NCBI GenBank assembly: GCA_017549665.1
Contig: JAFYUD010000236.1
Span: forward strand, 1-12,423
Direction of reading: 5' to 3'
DNA: 12,423 nt
Origin: Clostridia bacterium
Lineage (GTDB): Bacteria > Bacillota_A > Clostridia > Oscillospirales > Acutalibacteraceae
Below, in pieces: positions 7,670 through 12,423 of this stretch. A program made the position numbers and the translations under genes. Below the pieces are notes generated by a model that had not been told where the DNA came from, searched no databases, and saw only the letters and a list, made by a program, of their open reading frames with translations. Each line of letters opens with the position of its first letter. The stretch's first letter is position 1.

Positions 7670-8126
7670 TGATATTCACCTCCGGTATCATTCCGATTGT
7701 GCCGTTTATACGGCTTTTGATAACACTGATTTTAGATGAATCTGCCGATGAGATCTGCACCTGAATCCCGTCTAAGATAATCTGATTTTCCTGAGAATGC
7801 CATTGAGTATTCACACTAAATCTTTCGTTACAAATTTCATCTATTTGCGTTTTAATTATATCTTCTGCTACATTTTTACTGCTATCAATAAGATAGTTAT
7901 CAAAATCCTCGTCAAATGCAGGAATTTCGTTATATTCAATATCTTCATCATAGATACTGAATTCAGTTTTTTCAGAAAATATACTTACCACGCAAACCAT
8001 AAGTCCGAGTGCAATTACTGTCTGTGCCGTTTTCTTTGCGTTGCCATCAGGTATAATAAACACCACTATTTCAGTTACTATCAATGCTGCACAAAGCATA
8101 GCAGCTCCGGTTCTGATATACTCCAT
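7659..8126 (-). CDS. spoIIIAF: Stage III sporulation protein AF
   Basis: This 155-residue membrane protein is assigned to SpoIIIAF. Two N-terminal transmembrane helices are visible (about 6-26, TGAAMLCAALIVTEIVVFIIP, and about 34-51, AQTVIALGLMVCVVSIFS). A soluble C-terminal domain (about 60-155) follows, ending in ISVIKSRINGTIGMIPEVNI, which resembles the ring-building type domain proposed for this family. The ATG at 8126 overlaps the last base of the spoIIIAE stop (TAATG), a coupled start, with GGGGAG just upstream. The assignment depends partly on position between AE and AG, because AF is the least conserved member. Confidence 0.88.
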   Translation of the reverse strand: MEYIRTGAAMLCAALIVTEIVVFIIPDGNAKKTAQTVIALGLMVCVVSIFSEKTEFSIYDEDIEYNEIPAFDEDFDNYLIDSSKNVAEDIIKTQIDEICNERFSVNTQWHSQENQIILDGIQVQISSADSSKISVIKSRINGTIGMIPEVNISEF

Positions 8127-9232
8127 TATTTACTCCCCATAAGTATCACAAGTCCTGTAGAAACAATAAGAATATACACGGTAAACAGTATTACCGAAAG
8201 TATCAATGAAAACGAAAAACGCAGAGATGACAGCAATGCAACGTTTTTCTTCTGTTCAAAAATTTCGCAGATATATTCACAGAAATACATGCTTAAAATC
8301 CAGCATATCAGCTCGGATACAACCGGCAAAACAATTATTATCAAAATAATAATTCCGATAATTCCGAATGTATTTTTCATCAGCGAAACAGATGCAATTA
8401 CCGAGGAAAGACCTTCACTCAGTGCGCTTCCGACCACGGGAACAGATGATCCTATCAGAAACTTTATACCCTTGACAGAAACTTTGTCTATTCCGCAGGC
8501 AAGAACATCCTTTACAGTAATAAATCCTGTAAAAACAGTTCCTGCAAGACCGAGAATCGTGTTCACAATCCTTTTGACCGTATTTGTGATCAATTCTCCC
8601 CGAACAAGACCGTTAAAAGCAAGACAGCCTGAGAGCGCAACAAATATAAGCAAGAACGGAATCAGAAAATCTCTGCTTACAGCAGTAATGATCTCAGAAA
8701 CATACAGCGTAACAGCATTATAGCTTAACGCAAGAGAAGGATTACCACTGAAAGTAACAACCGCAGCGAGAACCGGAACAAGCACTTTCATCATTGTACC
8801 GACTGATAAAACTGATGTTACTGCCCTGTTAATAAGACCGGAAATTGACGAATAAATAAACAGCGAAATAAATATCAGTGAAACTGTTTCAAGAAAAACA
8901 GAAATTGTTTTATTTTTTCCTGTAAAATTCTGTCCTGTAAAACACATCAGTGATATACCTGCAACTGTCACAGAACTCGAAAACGGTATTTTCAGGCTTC
9001 CTTTGAAAATGCTGAGTAACAAATCCGCAATATCAGAAAAATCAATTTGATATAATTCCTCAAATGAATAATCGTCAAAACCAATTTTACTTAACATCTG
9101 TTCTGTCTCTTCATCTACTGAATCAATCACAAGATTCATTGAATTTTCAAAATAATCATCATAACTGAAACATGACATTCCCAGCAATTGTATTATTACA
9201 AATATTAACAAAACTATATATATTTTTTTCAT
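8126..9232 (-). CDS. spoIIIAE: Stage III sporulation protein AE
   Basis: This 368-residue polytopic membrane protein of normal family length is the largest integral membrane part of the SpoIIIA channel. An N-terminal signal-like helix (1-23, ending GMSCFS) precedes an acidic extracytoplasmic region (about 24-75). Multiple transmembrane helices follow from about 80 to the C-terminus, including TISVFLETVSLIFISLFIYS, FLIPFLLIFVALSGCLAF, GTVFTGFITVKDVLA, the glycine/serine-rich GSSVPVVGSALSEGLSSV (typical of the family) and a strongly hydrophobic IIGIIILIIIVLPVV. The ATG at 9232 overlaps the spoIIIAD stop as ATGA. Its ribosome binding site is weak, so translation is probably coupled to spoIIIAD. 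Confidence 0.95.
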   Translation of the reverse strand: MKKIYIVLLIFVIIQLLGMSCFSYDDYFENSMNLVIDSVDEETEQMLSKIGFDDYSFEELYQIDFSDIADLLLSIFKGSLKIPFSSSVTVAGISLMCFTGQNFTGKNKTISVFLETVSLIFISLFIYSSISGLINRAVTSVLSVGTMMKVLVPVLAAVVTFSGNPSLALSYNAVTLYVSEIITAVSRDFLIPFLLIFVALSGCLAFNGLVRGELITNTVKRIVNTILGLAGTVFTGFITVKDVLACGIDKVSVKGIKFLIGSSVPVVGSALSEGLSSVIASVSLMKNTFGIIGIIILIIIVLPVVSELICWILSMYFCEYICEIFEQKKNVALLSSLRFSFSLILSVILFTVYILIVSTGLVILMGSK

Positions 9233-9603
9233 CTTTCATTTATCAGTCCTGTTGCAAATTCAAACAATGCTTCAATTATCGGCAAGGACATAACAAGCAT
9301 CACAGTTTTTCCTGCAAATTCGACCTTTGAAGATAATGCGCACATTCCTGAGTCTTTACACAAATCAGCGGAAAACTGGGTAATAACAGCAACACCTGTT
9401 ATTCTGAGTAATAATTTCAAATAACTGTTATCAGTTTCAAGCTCAGAACAAAAATCCACAATATCACATATATACGGATATACAAAAAGAATAACGAGAA
9501 CAACTGCGCATATTTCAGCAATGATTGCAAATTCAGGCGCTGATTTTTTAACAATCAGATATATCACAGACGCAGTTATAGCAACTGCTGCAACAACTGT
9601 CAT
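9229..9603 (-). CDS. spoIIIAD: Stage III sporulation protein AD
   Basis: This 124-residue integral membrane protein matches SpoIIIAD. Four hydrophobic segments are visible: about 3-18 (VVAAVAITASVIYLIV), 25-45 (FAIIAEICAVVLVILFVYPYI), 65-82 (LLLRITGVAVITQFSADL) and 100-117 (VMLVMSLPIIEALFEFA). The sequence around QFSADLCKDSGMCALSSKVEFAGK is the family's conserved block. SpoIIIAC and AD are small paired membrane subunits of the channel base. Both its ends overlap neighbours by 4 nt (ATGA), so AC, AD and AE are translationally chained. Confidence 0.95.
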   Translation of the reverse strand: MTVVAAVAITASVIYLIVKKSAPEFAIIAEICAVVLVILFVYPYICDIVDFCSELETDNSYLKLLLRITGVAVITQFSADLCKDSGMCALSSKVEFAGKTVMLVMSLPIIEALFEFATGLINER

Positions 9604-9794
9604 AAATCAAACACCGACTCTATATATGTAAACAATTCCTTAAGTCTCGGAATAAGCAGCATAAGAACGATAACAAGTCCTGAAAGAGTCGTAACCATTG
9701 TATATTCATCACGGCCTGATCTGCTTAATACCTGATTGAGAATTGATACTATTATTCCGATTGCAGCAATTTTAAACAGTATTCCGACGTCCAT
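9600..9794 (-). CDS. spoIIIAC: Stage III sporulation protein AC
   Basis: This 64-residue protein is of typical length for SpoIIIAC. It has two membrane helices (about 5-23, ILFKIAAIGIIVSILNQVL, and about 34-48) joined by a short polar loop SRSGRDEYTM, which is the hallmark of the family. The start ATG at 9794 has an AGGAGG box at 9799-9804 with only 4 nt spacing. The end of spoIIIAB (stop at 9803-9805) overlaps that box. It probably forms the membrane base of the channel together with SpoIIIAD. Confidence 0.95.
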   Translation of the reverse strand: MDVGILFKIAAIGIIVSILNQVLSRSGRDEYTMVTTLSGLVIVLMLLIPRLKELFTYIESVFDL

Positions 9795-9802
9795 TTTTCC
9801 TC

Positions 9803-10285
9803 CTACAAAAACAACAACACCGTAATCAGAGAGGCAGAAACCACAAGCATTGTCATGATTTTTATTTTCTGATCTTTTTTCTCTTTTACTTCAGTATATA
9901 TTTCGCTTATCTGCGAAATGTACTTATCTGCATATTCTGCAATCTGCTCTCTTGAACACCTGCACATTGAAATACCGAATGCTGTAACAATATCCTTTTC
10001 ATCCTGACTCAGAGACATATTTGTTTTATTTACCGACAAGCGCCATACTTCTTCAGGATTTTTATTGCCATATTCAGACAAATCCGAAAAATCAACATCA
10101 GTAATACAACATTCTTTCACTGAATCTGTAAACGGGATAAGCCGGTGTAATGTATGGTTTCTGATATCACAAAGTACGTCAACAACTTTTTTCAGGTCTG
10201 CAACACGTTTATTTTCTCGATTTATAATCATAAATATCAGCATCATTGAGCTTACGGAAATCAACATGACTGCAATAATTTTCAA
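9803..10285 (-). CDS. spoIIIAB: Stage III sporulation protein AB
   Basis: Predicted 160-residue membrane protein. An N-terminal helix (about 2-23, KIIAVMLISVSSMMLIFMII) and a C-terminal helix (about 141-160, IMTMLVVSASLITVLLFL) flank a helical cytoplasmic domain with NPEEVWRLSV, LSQDEKDIVTAFG and EKKDQKIKI, as in SpoIIIAB, which resembles type II secretion GspF-like proteins. The frame is open to 10363, but GGAGGAG at 10293-10299 lies 7 nt before a TTG at 10285. That gives the family's short MKII-type start, so it is chosen. The next in-frame ATG (10267) would cut into the membrane helix. The gene overlaps the end of spoIIIAA by 77 nt, with the two genes in different frames. Confidence 0.88.
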   Translation of the reverse strand: MKIIAVMLISVSSMMLIFMIINRENKRVADLKKVVDVLCDIRNHTLHRLIPFTDSVKECCITDVDFSDLSEYGNKNPEEVWRLSVNKTNMSLSQDEKDIVTAFGISMCRCSREQIAEYADKYISQISEIYTEVKEKKDQKIKIMTMLVVSASLITVLLFL

Positions 10286-11204
10286 CAGACAACTCCTCCG
10301 TCCTGATGATTTCAGAAATTGTACCCGGTTGTTCTGAATCTCCCAGGATAACAGCATAATCAAATGAACCGGAAGTAATCAATAAAGATGATACATTTCT
10401 GTTCACCAATTCATTGATGTCAGAGGCATGAACACTTACTATAAATGAAACACCTGAATCAGCCCCTGCAATAATTCTTTCTACTTCATCTTCAGTTGAA
10501 ATTTCATCACATATAATTATCTGCGGCGAAAGAGTACGGATTGCATGGACAATTGCAGTGTCTTTCTTATACCCTTTGAGAAAATCACAATTGACAGCAT
10601 CAATGCTTCCCAGCTCAAAACGTTCATCAATAACAGCACACTTTTTGAATCCGTAAACATATTCTGATGACAACAATTTAGCCAGACTTTTGAGGATGGT
10701 CGTTTTTCCGCTGCATGGCTTTCCTGCTATTATCAGACCTTTCGGTATAATTTTCCGGTAAAGCAGATCTGCAATTTTCCTTCCGGAATCATCAAATTCA
10801 CGTGCAATCCTGATATTCACTGAATCAAGATTATTGACAGAAAGCACTTCATTATTCTGCATTACTGCAGTTCCGCAGAAGCCTGCTCTGTGACCGTTTC
10901 CGAAAGTAACAAAACCGTTAAGCATTTCTGATTGATGAGAATAAACAGAATATCCGCATATTTCAGAAACAATATTTCGGAAATCATCAGAATTTATGAC
11001 CAACGCATCCGAGCAGCGCATATGTGAAACACATGAATTCTCATCAACAAACGCAACTCCGTAACTGCCGATAAGTACAACAGGTTTTCCTATCCTTACT
11101 CTGATTTCAAATGTTTCTGATTTGATATTTTCAGGAATTGAGTACAGAATATTTCTTAATTTAACATCGAACACACCTGACACTTCATTGAATTCACCTG
11201 ACAT
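10209..11204 (-). CDS. spoIIIAA: Stage III sporulation protein AA, ATPase
   Basis: Predicted 331-residue cytoplasmic ATPase of the secretion-type (GspE/PilT-like) superfamily that energises the SpoIIIA channel. Seen: Walker A GKPCSGKT (161-168) and Walker B IIICDE (229-234), with the family motif VIDERFE (191-197) between them and SVHAS (257-261) after. The N-terminal half has the conserved SVYSHQSEMLNGFVTFGNGHRAGFCG region (86-111). First gene of the operon. Upstream starts exist (GTG at 11213, ATG at 11210), but GGAAG at 11213-11217 is 8 nt from the ATG at 11204, so that start is preferred with moderate certainty. Expression in the mother cell under sigma-E is known for B. subtilis; here it is inferred. 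Confidence 0.94.
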   Translation of the reverse strand: MSGEFNEVSGVFDVKLRNILYSIPENIKSETFEIRVRIGKPVVLIGSYGVAFVDENSCVSHMRCSDALVINSDDFRNIVSEICGYSVYSHQSEMLNGFVTFGNGHRAGFCGTAVMQNNEVLSVNNLDSVNIRIAREFDDSGRKIADLLYRKIIPKGLIIAGKPCSGKTTILKSLAKLLSSEYVYGFKKCAVIDERFELGSIDAVNCDFLKGYKKDTAIVHAIRTLSPQIIICDEISTEDEVERIIAGADSGVSFIVSVHASDINELVNRNVSSLLITSGSFDYAVILGDSEQPGTISEIIRTEELSVENYCSHVDFRKLNDADIYDYKSRK

Positions 11205-11223
11205 TTTCATCACTTCCGTTAAA

Positions 11224-11252
11224 TTGATATTCTGTCTTGTCCCGTAATATTC
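11224..11252 (-). promoter_or_regulatory. Possible sigma-E-like promoter of the spoIIIA operon
   Basis: On the minus strand GAATATT (11246-11252) resembles the sigma-E -35 element (KMATATT in B. subtilis). An AATATCAA (11224-11231), 14 nt downstream, shares the ATA core of the CATACA-type -10. The predicted start near 11217 would sit at the ribosome binding site, leaving almost no leader, which weakens the call. The DNA is A+T-rich, so chance matches are likely. Confidence 0.25.
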
Positions 11253-11267
11253 ACACTTCAGAATATT
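11246..11267. repeat. Perfect 7-bp inverted repeat AATATTC-N8-GAATATT
   Basis: Half-sites at 11246-11252 and 11261-11267 are exact reverse complements with an 8-bp spacer. They lie in the divergent promoter region between spoIIIAA and the NifU-like gene. A dimeric regulator site is conceivable, but the arms are A+T-rich and function is not shown. Confidence 0.5.
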
Positions 11268-11295
11268 TTTATTGACATTGTCTTAATAAAATATT
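11262..11295. repeat. Imperfect A+T-rich dyad covering the -35 of the NifU-like gene
   Basis: The left arm starts AATATTTTTATTGACA and the right arm ends TCTTAATAAAATATT. They pair over about 13 positions, with one bulge, one G-T pair and one mismatch around a short centre. The dyad overlaps the TTGACA hexamer and shares its left half-site with the neighbouring perfect inverted repeat. It could act as an operator or be chance in A+T-rich DNA. It is too A+T-rich to be a convincing terminator. Confidence 0.4.
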
Positions 11296-11300
11296 AAACT
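11272..11300 (+). promoter_or_regulatory. Predicted vegetative promoter of the NifU-like gene and mannosidase
   Basis: A perfect -35 TTGACA (11272-11277) is followed after 17 bp by TAAACT (11295-11300), which matches 4 of 6 consensus -10 positions. The predicted start near 11307 falls at the ribosome binding site AGAGGTG (11307-11313), so the leader would be very short. Confidence 0.5.
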
Positions 11301-11317
11301 GTTTTCAGAGGTGAATA

Positions 11318-11554
11318 ATGATGAAAGACTATATCAATAACATTATCCGACCAAAAATTCAGGGAGACGGCGGAGAAATTCTGTTCGGATCATTTTCAGA
11401 AGATACACTGACTGTAATTATGCAGGGTGAATGCTCAAAATGTCTCATTTTAGACAGATGCATAAACTGGATTGAGCAGCGTATAGAATGTGATCTGGGC
11501 AAAAAAGTAAAAATTAATGCCGTCAGAAACAAGCCCTTTTTCTGGGATACATAA
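11318..11554 (+). CDS. NifU C-terminal-domain (Nfu-type) iron-sulfur protein
   Basis: This 78-residue protein equals a stand-alone NifU C-terminal (Nfu) domain, a family that binds an Fe-S cluster at a CxxC pair and passes it to apo-proteins. Seen: the signature RPKIQGDGGEI (11-21), matching the R-P-x-x-x-x-DGGD/E motif, and the cluster motif GECSKC with C39 and C42. Two extra cysteines (C48 and C58) are less usual. The family alignment continues through the C-terminal half (about 50-70). The start ATG at 11318 and a second ATG at 11321 are both possible after AGAGGTG (11307-11313). The first gives 4 nt and the second 7 nt of spacing. It is divergent from spoIIIA and co-directional with the mannosidase 12 nt downstream. 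The protein is complete. Confidence 0.88.
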   Translation: MMKDYINNIIRPKIQGDGGEILFGSFSEDTLTVIMQGECSKCLILDRCINWIEQRIECDLGKKVKINAVRNKPFFWDT

Positions 11555-11566
11555 GAGAGGTTCATT

Positions 11567-12423
11567 ATGGCTCACATAGAAGTAATACGACGCAGTATGC
11601 GTCCTGAAGAATATACAGATCTTCGATTCGGATGGTTAAAACGATACATTTATGAAGATAAAACCGAAATCGAAACATTTACTGTCAGAGAAGCGCATCA
11701 GACAGCTGAAATGGAATTTGAATTTTATGATAAGCTTCCGAGAAAACTTAATAAAGGTGATATGTATTTTTCACCCGACGGAACAGCTTTCATTGAAGCA
11801 GATGCTGTAATTCCTGAAAAATACAAAGATAAGGAAATCCGTTTTTCACTTAAAACAGCAGCTGAAATGATTGTAAAAGTAAACGGAAAATATGTAGGCG
11901 GAATTGATCCTAACAGAGACAATCTTATTCTGTCACCGTATATTGACTCAGACAATCTTCATTTTGAAATTACCGCTTATAACAGATCCAAGCCTGATGA
12001 TGAAAGAAATCCTGAATCATTATCAGTAAGAGGCTGCCGTCAGATTTTTGAAGGCGGCTATCTGTCAGTTATAAACAAAACCGTACAATCTTTGGTATAT
12101 GATATTGAACTGCTTCTCAATGTAGCAAAAAATGACTGCTTCAACGAGGATTTCAGAAACCATATCAATATTGAACTTGACAAGGCTCTCAACTTCATAG
12201 ATTTTGAAAATTTTACAAATGAAGATGCACAGCTTGCAGCAGAACATATTGAAAAGCATATATATTCCGACAAAAGATATAACGGCAACGGATCAGTTTC
12301 ACTTGTTGCGCATTCACACCTCGATATAGCTTATTACTGGCGCAGAATCCATGCAGTACAGAAAAACCTCAGAACTGTGCTTATTCAGATGCGTCTTATG
12401 GACAGATACCCTGATTTCAGATA
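11567..12423 (+). CDS. GH38-type alpha-mannosidase, N-terminal part (runs off the right edge)
   Basis: Only the first 285 codons are in the window. Residues 1 to about 170 form the beta-rich N-terminal region found in large bacterial GH38 enzymes (with VKVNGKYVGGIDPNRD at about 103-118). At 246-255 is LVAHSHLDIA, matching the HxHxD zinc-binding start of the GH38 catalytic domain (H249, H251, D253). This is followed by W258 and by NLRTVLIQMRLMDRYPDF (267-284), typical of the family. GH38 enzymes hydrolyse alpha-mannosidic bonds with retention; the nucleophile aspartate lies beyond the edge. No signal peptide is present (MAHIEVIRRSMRPEEY), so the enzyme is probably cytoplasmic and acts on imported oligosaccharides. 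AGAGAGG (11554-11560) precedes the ATG by 6 nt. The gap to the NifU-like stop is 12 nt, so the two are probably co-transcribed. Confidence 0.9.
   Translation, partial: MAHIEVIRRSMRPEEYTDLRFGWLKRYIYEDKTEIETFTVREAHQTAEMEFEFYDKLPRKLNKGDMYFSPDGTAFIEADAVIPEKYKDKEIRFSLKTAAEMIVKVNGKYVGGIDPNRDNLILSPYIDSDNLHFEITAYNRSKPDDERNPESLSVRGCRQIFEGGYLSVINKTVQSLVYDIELLLNVAKNDCFNEDFRNHINIELDKALNFIDFENFTNEDAQLAAEHIEKHIYSDKRYNGNGSVSLVAHSHLDIAYYWRRIHAVQKNLRTVLIQMRLMDRYPDFR

Noticed and set aside
7797..8723. Plus-strand open frame of 308 codons
   Set aside because: It is antisense to spoIIIAF and spoIIIAE and rich in Ile, Thr and Ser, as expected from the reverse of membrane-protein codons. No convincing start signal was seen.
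11359..11565. Minus-strand open frame of 68 codons opposite the NifU-like gene
   Set aside because: It is antisense to a gene with the DGGE and CxxC family signatures and has no supporting start signal.
11725..12288. Minus-strand open frames opposite the mannosidase
   Set aside because: They are short and antisense to a gene with a clear GH38 motif, so they are shadows.
1..12423. CRISPR arrays, tRNA or rRNA genes, insertion sequences, phage genes or toxin-antitoxin modules
   Set aside because: I looked for spaced direct repeats, transposase motifs and RNA-gene signatures by eye and saw none. The window is almost fully occupied by housekeeping and sporulation genes.

Overview
The window is an A+T-rich, gene-dense chromosomal segment from a Gram-positive, endospore-lineage Firmicute, most probably a Clostridia member of the Ruminococcus/Oscillospiraceae type. 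This placement rests on a complete spoIIIA operon, on the order nusB - xseA - xseB - ispA - dxs - tlyA - nadK, and on strong GGAGG-type ribosome binding sites with TTG/GTG starts. The species assignment is inference. I see no IS element, phage gene, CRISPR array, tRNA or rRNA.

Region 1 (minus strand, about 11.2 kb down to 6.6 kb) is the eight-gene spoIIIA operon, spoIIIAA to spoIIIAH. Genes overlap or nearly abut (ATGA overlaps at AC/AD and AD/AE, a TAATG overlap at AE/AF, and a long AA/AB overlap). The products form the mother-cell half of the SpoIIIA-SpoIIQ channel or feeding tube that joins mother cell and forespore: an ATPase (AA), membrane components (AB to AF), a ring protein (AG) and the SpoIIQ-binding ring protein (AH).

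Region 2 (minus strand, about 6.57 kb down to 1) is a housekeeping operon. It has a recognisable extended -10 promoter just after spoIIIAH and a leader of about 90 nt containing a perfect 9-bp hairpin. The genes are nusB (transcription antitermination), a divergent TsaD/Kae1-like paralogue, xseA and xseB (exonuclease VII), ispA and dxs (isoprenoid synthesis), tlyA (rRNA 2'-O-methyltransferase), and the N-terminal 49 codons of a probable NAD kinase that runs off the left edge. In Bacillus subtilis folD lies between nusB and xseA; here that slot holds the TsaD-like gene. The acetyl-CoA carboxylase genes that separate spoIIIAH from nusB in Bacillus are absent.

Region 3 (plus strand, 11.3 kb to the right edge) is a divergent pair: a small NifU C-terminal-domain protein with a TTGACA promoter, followed 12 nt later by the N-terminal 285 residues of a GH38-type alpha-mannosidase that runs off the right edge. 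The roughly 110-bp divergent intergenic region holds overlapping AATATT-based inverted repeats.

Nothing here is clearly an undescribed system. The most interesting items are the TsaD/Kae1-like paralogue with altered N-terminal motifs, the hairpin leader of nusB, the NifU-mannosidase pairing, and the dyads in the divergent promoter region. Several starts differ from the longest open frame and were placed by Shine-Dalgarno spacing (tlyA, ispA, spoIIIAH, spoIIIAB, spoIIIAA).
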